From Phytophthora quininea (Eukaryota > Oomycota > Peronosporomycetes > Peronosporales > Peronosporaceae): a stretch of 64,000 nt of DNA. Positions 22,215 to 33,704 of this stretch are shown here, one piece after another. The DNA lies in the NCBI GenBank assembly GCA_011947345.1, contig JAAVTG010000689.1, positions 1 through 64,000 of the forward strand. Direction: 5' to 3'. Each line of letters begins with the position of its first letter. Position 1 is the first letter of the stretch. The notes under the pieces were generated by a model. That model did no database searches and had not been told where the DNA came from. It saw only the letters and a list, made by a program, of their open reading frames with translations. A program made the translations under genes and the position numbers.

Positions 22215-23340
22215 TCAGGCCTTGACCGTCAGAAAATCAAGCGCGAGCGACTCAAAGTGCGAGAATGGACACAACGAGTCATTGCTGTGGCCCGCGAAGC
22301 TGACGGGACTGCCCTCGTAGATCGGTTTGATGAAGAATTCGTGCGTGGCGTCGTCCTCGTACAGCTCGAAGGTCACCGCAGTGCCGTACTCAGGCAGCTG
22401 GGCGCCCACGTCAATCTGCAACGCACTCAGCAGGGCCACAATCGAGTTGTCGTGGGCCGAGAAGAAGGACAACTTGGCAGGCTGCTTGCGGTTGACCACG
22501 TCCTTGACGAAGTCGTAGATGGTCTGCACGCCCTCCTTGAAGGCTCCGTGGCAAAAGTCTCGGCGATGGTACAGTCGCTGCCACAGCCACGTGTCGTAGG
22601 CATTGACCTGCGTGATGATCTTCTGGTCGACGCCTTGTGGCAGCGGCCAGTTGTGCGCCTCCCGACACGTCAGCGCGTCTCTCACTGCAGTCCACGGGAA
22701 GGGTTGGTCCTCTGGCACTCCGAGGCAGTCTCTCAAATGCAGAGCCAACTTGTCGGTGGCCTCTCGCTCGATTTTGCTCCTGAGCTGCAGCACGTCGTCT
22801 TGCACGATCTGCTCGATCTCGTTGAACACCTGCAGGGGTGCATGGGGGCCAGCACATTGCGCGTGTAGGTGTGCACGTAGAATTGGGGAGGGGCTTTGGT
22901 CTGTGAGCTGCTGTCACTGTCATCGTAGAAGAAGCCTCGGAGCAGACACTGCACCGACTCGATGGTCCTGGGGACGCTGCTGGACAGTACGAAGACGCTC
23001 TCCGAGGTGACGTCGCTGCCTACGAAAGAGCCATACTTGGCTCGGAACTGGCGGCCTTTTGCCGTCATGTGATCGACCCCTTTCTGGGTCAGCAGTCCGT
23101 AGGGGAACTGAGTCTCCTTGGACGGACGGATCACTGGAGGCTGCGACGGATCTGCGCCGATGGGCTTGGCCGTCTGCTGCAGCACTTGGATCTGCTCGCT
23201 CGTCGCCACTTTGGACGCCCAGAAACTCTTCTCCTCGGGCGTTGGCTGCACTTTGGTGCCGATGGATGTGAGCACGGGGTGCGGTCCCCGTGGCGGTGGA
23301 AGATGAGCACGTGACGCAGCGTCAGGTTTCGACCAGCCAT
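22215..23340 (-). CDS. Histidine acid phosphatase family protein 1
   Basis: Branch-2 histidine phosphatase. The signature RHGxRxP appears as FHRHGDRTP near the N-terminus, and the proton-donor HD motif as FSAHDNS near the C-terminus, as in lysophosphatidic-acid, acid and inositol-polyphosphate phosphatases. Two frame breaks are each fixed by one C in a CCCC run: near 23280 (right after HGDRTP) and near 22835 (after VLAPMHP). ATG 23340 (MAGRNLTLRHVL) is the nearest start to the motif; an upstream in-frame ATG at about 23430 adds some 30 Ser-rich residues. No signal peptide is evident. Paralogous to the gene at 25007-26430. Confidence 0.8.
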
Positions 23341-23734
23341 TTCGGAAGAAGCTCTCGAGGGTCTGCTGGAAGATTGCAAAGTGAGACTTGGCCTGGTGGT
23401 TGATGCGTGGACGCGGTTAGGGTGGGACATGACCAGCAAAAGCTGTAGATTCAAGCGAGGACAGTGGAGGACAATGCAGTGGACGTAGAGTTACCAGATT
23501 GCGAGGGACACGAGGAGTATAATGCTGCTGCTACATTCGATCGCACAATAATGGAGCTGGTTGTTTCTGATTGGCATTGGAATCCGTCCAACATCCACTT
23601 CAACTTGCCAGCCAATCACTCGTTTCCTTCGATATCACTGGTTGAAATTCATATCGACCAATCCTGAACAAAACCTGTCACGGCCTTGTGTCGCGGGCTC
23701 CCTCTGTGCCTTCCCCACGGCCTTATGTCGACTG

Positions 23735-24850
23735 CAGCGAGGTGTCGGGCGTCTCTCCTTGTCATCTGTTGCTGCCCGTAGCTTCTTCTCGTCTATATCG
23801 TCGCGGGAAGAGCGAGAGGCGCCCGCCTTTCGAGCTTACCTCAAGAACGAACAGCACCTGATGGTGCCAATCAGTTTGTGGTGCCTACTGGAGATACCAA
23901 GTGGCCTGAGGAGACGTGGGGGTACAGGCTGGGGAAGAAAGCCCAGTGGCTGAGGAAGCAGAAGAGGGACAAGAAAGAGATCCCAGAGAGGATGCTGGAC
24001 GACTTGGAGCAAATGCAGTTCGCGTGGGACTGGAGTCAGTACAAATGGGACCACTTCTTCATGCCCATGCTGCGGAGGCACTACGAGCTGTTCGAACACA
24101 TCGATGTCGACCAAAACCTTGTGGTTCCATAGGCCAAAGAGTGGCAAAAAGGTTTTGGTGCAAGAAGTTGGGCAGCCAGATCGCTAATATCCGACGCGGA
24201 CCAAGTGAAAGGTAGTTACGAGAGCTGGGTTTCGTATGGGATCACCTGACGCTCAGTGGAAGTATAGCGGTCGAGGCTTTTCACAACATCCACGGACACT
24301 GTCGCGTACCGCAGACCTTTACTGTTGTTTCCGATGAACGCTGGCCGTGGAATGTTAAACTCGGTTTTGTCGTCAGCAATATTCGCGCAGGAAGTGGTTA
24401 CTCGGATCAAGTCACTCGTGATAAACCCCGATTGGAGAGGTGGGGTTTGTGTGGAATATCTATGAGACGGACTGGCGTGAGCGGATTCTGCCTGCATTGA
24501 AGACGTTTCACGAGATACACAGACACTGTCGGGTTCCGTATGAGTTTACCGTGCCGTCAGATGAAAAGTGGTCTGTGGAATTATGGGGTCCCAACCTTGA
24601 ATTTGCACACTGTAACATCCGCTCTAGAGGTGACTTCTTTGATCAAATCGCTCGAGCGAGTGATGTACTCGCAGACATTGGATTCGGGGTGAAAATCCCT
24701 TCCGCCAAGTGGAGACAGCGCGTGGAGTCCATGCTGACGACGTTCGAGCGGCTTCACGGTCATCGAAGTGTGCCTCGCGAGTTTCTGGTGCCGTCGAACA
24801 ACCCTGGGAGGAAAAGGACTGGGGCATTCACCTGGCCAAGCTTGAGTTGA
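23735..24850 (+). pseudogene. HA-repeat-like protein gene, copy 2 (frame-broken)
   Basis: Nearly identical to 34585-35745 but inverted. It encodes WPEETWGYRLGKKAQW and tandem repeats with HCRVP..FTV and HRSVPREF motifs resembling helicase-associated repeats. Compared with copy 3 it has a stop near 24246 where copy 3 reads through, and one base fewer near 24440, so it looks inactivated. Sequence identity to copy 3 begins abruptly near 23735 and ends near 24811. It sits between the two phosphatase paralogues. Confidence 0.55.
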
Positions 24851-25006
24851 AGCCGTGAATTACTGTGGATTGGCTCAACTCCGTGAACCGCTGGAGATCC
24901 CTAACTGAATCTACTTGAACAAATGCGAGCTAAAACATACCGTGACTGGTGTGCGCCGGTGGATAGTTTACATATCTCGGCAGTACATGTAGTAGTCGCA
25001 TCCGGG

Positions 25007-26430
25007 TTACAGAGCGGAGTCCGGGTGCAGGAAAGTTTGTGCTGCTTGCTGGAATACAGTGAATGGACAGAGGGCCGATACCTCATGACTCGCAAACGTG
25101 ACTTCTACGCCTTCGAAGAGCGCTCTCAGGAAGAACTCACCCGTGACGCAGTGGCGATAGACCTCGAAGATCAGCATGGCGCCGTATGGCGGATCACGCG
25201 CGGGACTTGCAGCTGCAGCGCGTTCACGAACGCCACGAGCGAGTTGTCGTGTGCGGAGAAGAGTGACAGTTTGTGTGTGGCGGTGCCCTGCTCAGCGATA
25301 GCAAAGTCAGCAAATTCGTTTAGTCAAATGCAGCCTCGCAACGAACCTCGAGGATGCCGTTCAAGTGTGAGTAGATGCGTTGCACGCCGGCCTTGAAACT
25401 TGCACGGCAGAACTCAACGTTCCCGTACAGGCGGTGCCACAACCAGGCGTCGTAGTCGCATATCTGGTTGAATAGCTGCTCGTCCAGACCGTCCGGGAAT
25501 GGCAAGCCGTGTGCTTGATGACAAACCAGCACCTCTCTCACTACATTCGACACACCACTCAGATTAGTAGCAGTCACCAACAAAACACGCCACAGACGCA
25601 ACTCACATCCTGTCCACGCCACGCGCTTCCTGTCGGCTCCAATGATCCTTTCAATACGCTGCGAAGCCTCGTCAAAACCCGGTGGAGCGTTCTGCCTCAA
25701 CTCGTCCGCCAACATCTTGCCCAGGTCTTGGTACAGCTCGTAGGAATGCTGCGGCGCCAGCGCGTTAGTGTCGTCCGCGTGGATCACAAACACGTCGCTG
25801 CTTTTCCTACCGTTTAAACTGTCTAAGAAACGCTTACTGTCCTCGTGTAGCATCTCTCTCTGATTTAACTGGTTGCCGGCGTCAACCACTTCGAAATGGT
25901 CGGGGAAGAGGCCGGCGAGTAAACTCTGCGCCGATCTGATGGTGCGGCGGATGTTGGTGCTCTGGATGTGCACTTGCTGCACGCTCTGCAGTTGCTTGAC
26001 GAAGCTCCAGTACTTGTCCCGCAGCTGCTGCCCCTTGACACGCATCATGTCGATGCCTTTGGCTGTCAACTGGCCGCACGGCCAGCGACCTCCTTGCTGC
26101 GGCGGCTGCGGCACATTGAAGCTCTGTCCGAAGCAAGAATCCTTGTTTTTGGCGTTGCAGCTTCCGTCGTGGTAGCTCACGACTCGCGTGCCGCTGTTGA
26201 GCGCCCCACGACGCTCAGATCCGCGAGCTGCGCCACCCACCAGTCCGTCTCTTGACGGCTCATGCGCATTTTGGAGCTGACTTTGCGCGTGATTGGGGAG
26301 CGATCTCCGTGGCGGAACAACACGAATAGATGCACCAGCTCTAGATCCGCATGGTCGGGACTTTGGTTGGCGCTGGACGATGAGGACGCGGGCGAAGAAG
26401 CGCCCGCAACGGGCTCTCCGGCCGCGGCGC
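25007..26430 (-). CDS. Histidine acid phosphatase family protein 2
   Basis: Paralogue of the phosphatase at 22215-23340. It shows FVLFRHGDRSP, a middle region LTAKGIDMMRVKGQQLRDKY with NIRRTIRSAQ, and FSAHDNSLVAF. Two introns are visible: 25606-25541 (66 nt, GTGAGT..GTAG with a TACTAAT branch-like site) and 25346-25288 (59 nt). Splicing the first restores the W-T-x-[LV]-R-[DE] match with paralogue 1. Frame breaks near 26205 (GGGG run) and 25180 each need one base. The C-terminus continues past the HD motif to TAA 25007. The 5' end is unclear: no ATG lies in frame just upstream of the active-site motif, and a start near 26430 is a guess needing another frame correction. Confidence 0.75.
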
Positions 26431-26526
26431 CATCGGATTGTGATTCGCAAGCAAATTGAAGCGCGGCCCGACTATATTAAGGTTTGGTACGCATTCTTTA
26501 TAGCGTTCCAAACATCGCTGTGGAGC

Positions 26527-27446
26527 ATGCTGCTGCTCCGAGGCGTCGCGCGCCGGGGCCTGCAGCGCTGTCTGTCCAGCTCCGCCGCCCCACAGCCGCT
26601 GGCAGCAGTCGCCGCAGACGTACAGCTCCAACTGGAGTCCAGTATTGCCCAGCGACAGTCCTCCCAGGCGCTGGCCTGTCTCGACAAACTGCAGCAGTCG
26701 AGTCCCAGCCAAGACCCTCAACTACTGCAGCGTGTGGCCCTCCTTGTGGCCAAGCGCGGGGCTCCCCACGAGGCTCCCAGAGCTGCCGAAATCCTGCGCG
26801 ACCTGCTGAGCCGAGCGACGTTCGCCGCCGATGATCAGACGCAGCTGGCGACAATCTACACGATCGACTTTTGCCTGAGACAGCGGCGACTGGAGGACGC
26901 GCTGCTGCTGTTCCAGGCCGCCAAGGAGAAGGACCTGCTGCTGGATCTGCCTGCAATCGGAGGCCTGCTGCAGGGCCTGGTAGACGCCCATCGAGTGGAC
27001 GAGGCCGTGGGGATTCTCAAGACGGTGACGACGCAGCATGACGTGCGGCCCACCGAGCAGACGTTTGGCCCCGTGCTGATTGCCGTCATGCAGCAGCAGC
27101 GATACGAAGATGTGGTGGCGCTGATCGAGCACGGCCGAGTGAACGACGTGGACTTTTCTCCAGAGGTGACGAGGCAACAGGCATGTGGAGATGTGAGAGC
27201 GAGGGCTGATGTTGATGTTTGTTGTAGACGTACGACCCGTTGGTGGAGCTCTCGCAGCAGCAGTACACGGCGGCCAATGTGGACCGACTGGGCAAGTTCA
27301 TGGAGTATGTGAACGACGCGCTGAAAGCGGATGGGTATTGGGAGGAAGGTGACGACGACGAAGACGACGAAGGAGACGACGATGACGACGATGATGAGTT
27401 CGACGACGACGACTTTGACGAGTTTGACGACGACGACTATGACTGA
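26527..27446 (+). CDS. Pentatricopeptide-like repeat protein, probably mitochondrial
   Basis: ATG 26527 gives an Arg-rich, acid-free leader (MLLLRGVARRGLQRCLSSSA), typical of mitochondrial import. Helical repeats follow with PPR-like spacing (YTIDFCLRQRRLEDALLLFQ, GLLQGLVDAHRVDEAVGILK, FGPVLIAVMQQQRYEDVVAL). A 62-nt intron (27166-27227, GTGACG..TTGTAG) links to a second exon ending in about 35 almost purely acidic residues (Asp/Glu with some Phe). A role in organellar RNA processing or translation is suggested by the fold. The acidic tail is unusual for PPR proteins. Confidence 0.65.
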
Positions 27447-29120
27447 GCTGCTTGGAAACAGCTTGGCCACCGTTAGAGGTACGCACTTGTCTCGTAATAG
27501 ATAGATGGCTCTCGGGCCATTGTTGTAGCGCTGTAGTTGCTGCTGTATCTCTTCCTTTGCTGCGTTGACGGCAACTTCCTGGCCATCCACCCGCCAAACT
27601 TGAGGATAACTTTGCGTCGGCATAAACCGCTGGCATCGAGGGCGAAGAGATTGAGACCGCAACGGGGTGGACAAGGTCGACTACCGCAGGCTGGCATTAG
27701 AGCGCCGTTGACTGGATCCGGTATCTTTCATGTGGTCGTGCTCAGCAATCCAGATGGAACTCGGCAGGCGACCACAGCCAGAGAATATGTCGCCGCGCCA
27801 TCCTTAGCAATCCCTTGCCGTCGTGCATCGAATTGCTTGCTTCGAGTCGCTGCGGCAGCGTGGCACAACGTAGCACTGACGTGGTCTCGCTTTAGCGTGC
27901 ATTTGATCTCCCCGGCGCGTCAACACGAGCCCAGCTGGTCCACGAGTGTCTGCTCAAGATGCAGCTGGGGACAGCGCCGCCGCCTGGAGCCACACAAAGC
28001 TCAAATCGGCCACCAAGACGTTGCCAATGCTGCTTCGACCGAGTCTGACGTGGCGATCAATTTTCACCCTCGCAGTAATGCAACAAACAACAAACTCGTT
28101 GTCGCCAATGTTTTGCAAGCCCAAGTCAAACGTGCTGTGGCGAATCAAACTCGGCTTGGACTTGGACGATGGCTTGGACGATAACGATGACTTCACAGTC
28201 AATTCATGAGTGAGTCAAGGCGTTGAAGCAGCCACTCCAAATCCTGCGACGAAATTGAGCTGTGTTGGCGATCTCGGCTGTCCGCTTGAGCTTCCCGAGC
28301 CGGAGCTCGATGGAACCTCTCGCCACTTCGACAGCCCGCCACTTTTGGAAAGGCGTCGAAATTGGACCAGGCGAGCCATGTACTTTCGAGCAGCTGCATC
28401 TAATTGCTCCAGAGCTCACAGAGACTGCCGAAGGAGATGGAGGAGCCAAGCGAAGCACGATCCGAAGATATAAAGCCGCCGCCGTATCTCAAGCTCGTCT
28501 GTGATCAAGCCGTCTCAATTCCAACAATACTGAAACGAGAAGTGTCGATCCAGAAAAGCAAGTTTGGACATCACTGGAGGCCTCCTTTTGCTGCCGTCGG
28601 GTGAACTGTGAGGTCAACGTGCCACTTTGGTTGCTTGTGAAGCTGTGGGTGAACTGTCAACCAGCGGTGGTGAAGTTTCGCCGCGCAAATCTTGATGGCG
28701 ACCGTGCCATCATACCGAGCAGAGCATGTGGCTCCCGTGTCTCTTTCTGCAGTCAATCGAGTCACGGTCTCTCGTCGGGTTGGAGGCTTTGTCTCTCTCA
28801 CCTGCAATGGATTGTGAGAGGCAAGCGCCAACGCCGGCTTTGCTGCGGCGAGTATGTTTGACGGGCTTTTCACTGCGCGGCTAAGACCATCTGCCGTGCG
28901 AGGGTATCGGTTTTGCGCGAGTCTCGAGCTGGTCGAAGATTGAGAGCTGGGTCTCGTCGCGCTCGATCCCTCGTAAGGTTAACATTTCAAACACCAGCAG
29001 GTTGCTCGATCAGTTCCGAATACTCTGCCGGTCGCCGAGAAGCAGCCAGGGGACGAAGTCGCGCACGGTCGAGATCCACTTGCCAATTGCACGGGACTGA
29101 GCCAGCGAGCGAAGCGCAGC
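27447..29120. other. 1.7-kb region without a confidently assigned gene
   Basis: Several open frames of 60-215 residues exist on both strands, but none shows a convincing domain. On the minus strand around 28458-28199, two frames give FRRR and DLEWLLQRLDSLMN, which loosely recall a PX-domain RRRYSDFEWL signature if one break is assumed; I do not rely on this. The last 250 nt should hold the promoter and 5' UTR of K11. Confidence 0.35.
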
Positions 29121-31573
29121 ATGGCGCGGCGACGTCGCTCTCGACTCGAAGCTTTCGCGATCTTGTCGTTGGCAGTGATAGAATCCACAGCAGTGTCAGC
29201 GGCATTGCTACGACGGGAATTGTCGTTGAGCTTCTCGACGGCGTCCCAGCAAGGCGCCGAGCTACCGACGAACGGCTCGTTCGTATTTGACGGCTCGACG
29301 TCCGACATCGCCCGACAATTGTATTTGCGGCACGCGGCAGGCGACAGAATCGATCCAGTCATCCCCAACGCCATCCCGAGCTCCGTCACCGACAGACTTT
29401 CCCCATTGAACGTATCGTACACCGACTTGCCAGGTTTGTTGCAGCGAGCTCTACTTTGGGACAGCGGCTTTGCGATCACGCCGGAGAATAATGCCGTGCA
29501 GATTTACACGCTCGGAGGCAGACCGATGGCGAATCTGGCCGTGTCCAAAGTGGAGTACGACACGGCTGGCTGCACGGCCTTCAACTGCTCCCAACCTGAC
29601 AACAGCACATACTACGCCAACCAGTTCTGCACAGGCACGCAGATGCTGACAGCGGCCAAGTGTTTAATGAACGACTTCGACTCGGACTGGAGCTCGCATC
29701 TCGCCATGTGGTCGGACGGAGGCGACCCCGACATGGTCCCGGCGATTCGAGCGATGACTCACGGCTGGCTGGACGCGTCCACGAACAAGTCGTACGTAGT
29801 GTACGCAGTGCACACGATGGGCTCCAATTCTGAGCCGGCGTACGGAGCGTGCAACTCCGGAGGCTACGGGTCGCTGGTGGTGCCCTGCTACCCAATGAGC
29901 AACACTTCTGCTGACGTGGTCGCAGTTATGGGGGAACCGGTGGCGAGTCCGTGGATAACGACGTGGATCAAACAGTACCAACCCCCGCCAGAGACAACCG
30001 TAAGCAGCGAGGCCAGCGAAGGTGGGAAATCGTTCAATCTGTGGCTGCTGGTGCCGATCATTGTCTTGTCGTTGGCTGTCGCCGTGGCCATCATGATCGT
30101 AGTGTTTCGGAAGCGACAGCACCTCACGAATGCGTGGCAGCGTCAATTGTCAGTAAACCCCATTGAAAGCGCCGAGCCTGGACAGCAGAAGGCAAAGCCC
30201 GTCGGACAGCGTCCACGTAATCGGACAAGTCTGCGTCGCACTGAACAAGAAACGATCGGCGAGTTCAATCGCACTCTGCGACTGCCAGGACCCGACGATG
30301 AAGGTTTGTCACCGGTGGAAGATAACTCGCCACTGGAGAATGAAATGCCGTCGCTAATACAAGCCACAGTTCTGGAAACTCCAGCCACAGCCATTGACCC
30401 TCCACGAAGAACCTCCACACGATCAGGAAGAAGTAAGACCTTACCAGCAACTCGACACCCAGCTAAGACTGTCAGGAGCAACACGATCCCTTCTTCTCAG
30501 AGGATGATTCCGTCAGGAGCTCGCGACTCGCTATCAGGAAATCGCGACTCGCTGCCGGCAGTTCGAGGTCCGTTGCCAGGGGTTCGAGAGTCGATGTCGG
30601 AATACCGCAGGTCTTCGATTGACCGTGGAGAATCGATGCCAGGGATACGGGAGTCGATGACGGATGCCCTGGGGGCGATAACAGACATTCGAGAGACTTT
30701 CTGTCGCTACTCTGCGGTCGACAACGTGCAGTTTACACTCGTGACCGACTCGAATCTGATGGGCAAGCGCATTGCTTGGGAACGCATTGAGTTTGTCCAT
30801 CAGCTGTCGCAAGGCGCGTTTGGAGAGGTGTGGGCTTGTCGCTATGCTGGCAAGAAGGTGGCGGTCAAGCGACTGCTGCAGTCCAAAAGCCGAGTTTCGT
30901 TGAAACGCAAAAGTTCACGGACGAGATTCAGCTGACGGCGAGTCTGAGCCATCCCAACATTGTGCGCTTCATCGGCGTGGCGTGGACCAGTCTCGAGACG
31001 TTGGCGATGGTGGAGGAGTACTTGCCTCGAGGTGATCTACAGAACTACCTCAAGCGCAAGGGTGACTTAATGTCGTGGCCAGGGGACAAGATCTACATGG
31101 CATTGGGCATCGCCAAGGGGGTCGAGTACTTGCACAGTCGCGATGTCATCCACCGAGACATCAAAGCTCGAAATGTGCTGCTAACCAAGAGACTTCAGCC
31201 GAAACTCATCGACTTTGGCGCTAGTCGACTGCTAGCGCCGAGCGAGATGTCGGCTGGAGTGGGCACGCCGTACTGGACTGCGCCAGAGGTGCTGGAGAGC
31301 ACCGCGTACACAGAGAAGGCGGATATTTATTCATTCGGAGTGCTGCTGTCGGAGCTCGACACGTGCGAGCCTCCGTATCACAACCAGCTCGGAGCCAACG
31401 GGCAGCAGATGAAGCCGTTTCACGTACTCAAGCAGGTCGTGGACGGCTCTCTGACTCCGAGTTTCACGGTGGGGTGTCCTAAGAGGATCCGAAGGGTGGC
31501 GAATGCGTGTTTCCAGCGAGACCCGCAGCTTCGTCCGTCTGCGTCGGAACTGGTCAAGATGCTCGAAGGCTAA
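29121..31573 (+). CDS. K11: six-cysteine ectodomain receptor kinase (TKL type), outlying member
   Basis: Full-length receptor 8 kb from the main array. Signal peptide MARRRRSRLEAFAILSLAVI.. then FVFDGSTSDIARQLYLRH, RALLWDSGFAITPEN, GCTAFNCSQPDNS, AKCLMNDFDSD, MWSDGGDPDM, VPCYPMS and WITTWIKQY. The TM helix (LWLLVPIIVLSLAVAVAIMI) is followed by a long juxtamembrane segment containing a degenerate seven-residue repeat (R-[DEG]-S-[LM]-P-x-[VI]) at 30516-30670. The kinase has SQGAFGEVWACRY, VAVKRLLQ, HRDIKARN, DFGAS and WTAPEVLES. One A missing from an AAAA run near 30890 breaks the frame after RLLQSK. It ends at TAA 31573 after LVKMLEG. Confidence 0.87.
30516..30670 (+). repeat. 21-nt coding minisatellite in K11 juxtamembrane region
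   Basis: Degenerate tandem 21-nt units encode RDSLSGN, RDSLPAV, RGPLPGV, RESMSEY and, after an interruption, ESMPGI and RESMTDA. The repeat is in frame and lies between the membrane helix and the kinase domain. The Arg-x-Ser pattern could offer basophilic-kinase phosphorylation sites. Confidence 0.6.
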
Positions 31574-31664
31574 AGCGCAAAGGCGCTTACGATACCATAG
31601 ACAACTAACGATGAATCAATCAAACTAACTTACCAGCGTACGAACTAGTTACGTCGTAGAGGCT

Positions 31665-32318
31665 TCAAGTGCAGGCGTTGTTCCGGTGGTGGGGACCTCC
31701 GTCTGCACCGTTAGACGCTTTCTCTGATCCATTTTCGCACTCACCTTCGTGTTCCAGCGTAATGGACGCGTTGAAGCACTGGGCCTTCTGCAGGAGGCAC
31801 TGGTTGCCGTAAGTGACGTCGTCCGAGCCGCAAACTGGTCGAAGCTCCCGAGTGCACACAATGTCGTCGCAGCTCGCAACTCCCGCTTCGTCGGTATCAT
31901 TTCCGCTTGATGAACTTCCATCGCCACTCTTGCACATGCCAGAGTACGCCAATGCTATCGTTGGGTCGGTGCATTGCGCGCGTCTTAGCTCGCACTGGTT
32001 ACCGTACGTCTTGCCGTCAGATCCGCACACTGGGAGAAACACGTCTAGACACATGATCTCCTTCTGGCAGTCTTGGTTGCTACTGCCGTCGCCACTCATG
32101 CACTCTCCTTTGGTCACGATCTGCAGCGTATCATCAGCTGAGGTGCACTTGGTTCGGTTGAACTCGCACTCGTTGCCGAAGGTTTCGCCATTGGAGGCGC
32201 AGACGGGATCGAAGATGGCCAAGCAAACAGTATCACAGCTGGAAGAGGACTGAGCTGCAGCGGTGGGGATAGCCGTCGCAATTGCCACCAGAAGAGAAAA
32301 CCTCGTGAAGAACTTCAT
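31665..32318 (-). CDS. Secreted three-domain Kazal-type serine protease inhibitor (EPI-like)
   Basis: ATG 32318 starts a clear signal peptide (MKFFTRFSLLVAIATAIPTA). Three complete Kazal domains follow, each with six cysteines and the C-x(6)-C-x(6)-[YF]GN-x-C core: CLAIFDPVCASNGETFGNEC, CLDVFLPVCGSDGKTYGNQC and CTRELRPVCGSDDVTYGNQC. Short Gly/Ser-rich linkers separate them. Taking P1 as the second residue after the second cysteine, the P1 residues are Ala, Asp and Arg. Extracellular Kazal inhibitors of Phytophthora (EPI1, EPI10) block plant apoplastic subtilases, and Asp at P1 is typical of them. A counter-defence role is therefore plausible by family. Single exon, no breaks. Confidence 0.9.
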   Translation of the reverse strand: MKFFTRFSLLVAIATAIPTAAAQSSSSCDTVCLAIFDPVCASNGETFGNECEFNRTKCTSADDTLQIVTKGECMSGDGSSNQDCQKEIMCLDVFLPVCGSDGKTYGNQCELRRAQCTDPTIALAYSGMCKSGDGSSSSGNDTDEAGVASCDDIVCTRELRPVCGSDDVTYGNQCLLQKAQCFNASITLEHEGECENGSEKASNGADGGPHHRNNACT

Positions 32319-32465
32319 GACGAAGAAAGAGAGGAAGAGAGAAGAAGCTTTGCGGGTTGCGAAGAGTCTTACGAAGTGAACGGTCGACGGCATTTTTAGC
32401 AAGGCGCTTCAACGGATCGATTGCCGTTCACGATTCTCGCAAGCGACTGTGGTCAAAGTAGTTAG

Positions 32466-33397
32466 CTAGTCCTCAAAGTCCAGGTCCGCCGTCATCTTCT
32501 GCTTAAGATCGTCGGCTGGAATGGGCTTTTGCCGACCACGTAGAAGATTGGCACCGCTGTCTTGGACGTTGGGGACAGCAGTGGCGTCCACGTTCGGCCG
32601 AAATGAGTCCCAGGACTCTGCAGAGAAGCCTGCACCTCGACGTTCCAGGGGATCTCGCTCAAAACGCCATGCGCAGGATCATCCTCGCCGTATTTCATGC
32701 GACGGCCACCCCACTCGGCGGAGTCGACAGAGATTTGGCCTGGCATGTCGGCCCAGAACTCGCTGCTAGGAGCCGACATGTAGTCGATCACTTCAAGCAG
32801 ACTGGCGATACTGGAACGCTCCATGTAAGGCAGCAGCCCCTCCATGATCCAGAACGTTGGCATGCTCGGGTTGAAGCCTCTTCCCATCAAGGCGCCTTCC
32901 AGACCTACTTCAGCCAAGTCGCACACGATGCAGTCGACCTGCTTGGCGATTTGTGGTGCATGAAGCTCTCTCATCACTTCGCTCTTGTGCTCAAACACCG
33001 CAGCACTATGGTCAATCTCCAGCACGTGACATCCACGCAGTGACTCCAAACGGTACGCTCGAGCGTCCAAACCAGCGCCGAGGATCACAATTTGGATGAG
33101 GCGCGGGTCGCGGTGGTCGAGCTCTTCGTCCAGGTAGCGCGTTCGCAGAGCCAGCACAGTTTCCGGCTGCGAGTGCACTTGCTGCATTGTACTCATCAAC
33201 GTTTTAATCCTCGGCTGCTCCTTTCGGGTAAGCGGCTCGGCAAAAGGGTCGTCGATGATTCGGTCCTTCCTGGCGCTCTCAACAGCGCGAAGGTAGGCCA
33301 CGACGAAGCCCATGGACTGCGCGAAGGTGCTGTCCGCGCACAGCTCCGAGTTTTGAGATGTCGGCGTCGATGACGGAGCAGGATTGAGTGATTCCAT
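32466..33397 (-). CDS. LCM-type SAM-dependent methyltransferase
   Basis: Begins at ATG 33397 (MESLNPAPSS). It shows hallmarks of the leucine carboxyl methyltransferase-like O-methyltransferase family: RAVESARKDRIIDDPFAEPL, then SAM-binding ILGAGLDARAYRL, an acidic strand-end CHVLEIDHS and WIMEGLLPYM. One missing base near 32617 (after LQSP) shifts the frame; downstream the better frame ends KQKMTADLDFED at TAG 32466, while the uncorrected one stops near 32492. Substrate unknown; members act on protein carboxyl termini or small molecules. Confidence 0.82.
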
Positions 33398-33704
33398 GCT
33401 TGGAGAAGAATGGAGTAGAGTGCTGCTCTGGATGAACGTTGGCGAGTGAGATTTCAAGATGTTTTACCGAGAAAAACTTGGGACGAGAACTTTTGCTGGG
33501 TGACCATCTTACGCTTTGGCGAACCAAGGAAACACAAACACTCTCAGGCATAAGGTTGGTATCGCGCCTTGAAGCAGATGGCACCGATCCAAGCATCCTC
33601 GTCCTCACCAGTTGATGGCAATGGGAAATGTCACGACGATGCACTCTGCCCGAACTCCTTGCCACCGACAGTGCTTCAGTTTCCAAAATGGTTGCCCCCA
33701 AGCC

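Noticed and set aside
27537..28184. Plus-strand 215-codon frame after the PPR-like gene
   Set aside because: No domain, Arg-rich low-quality composition and overlap with frames on the other strand; not called as a gene.
28199..28458. Possible PX domain on the minus strand
   Set aside because: Only FRRR and EWLLQRL are suggestive, in two frames; the rest of a PX fold is missing.
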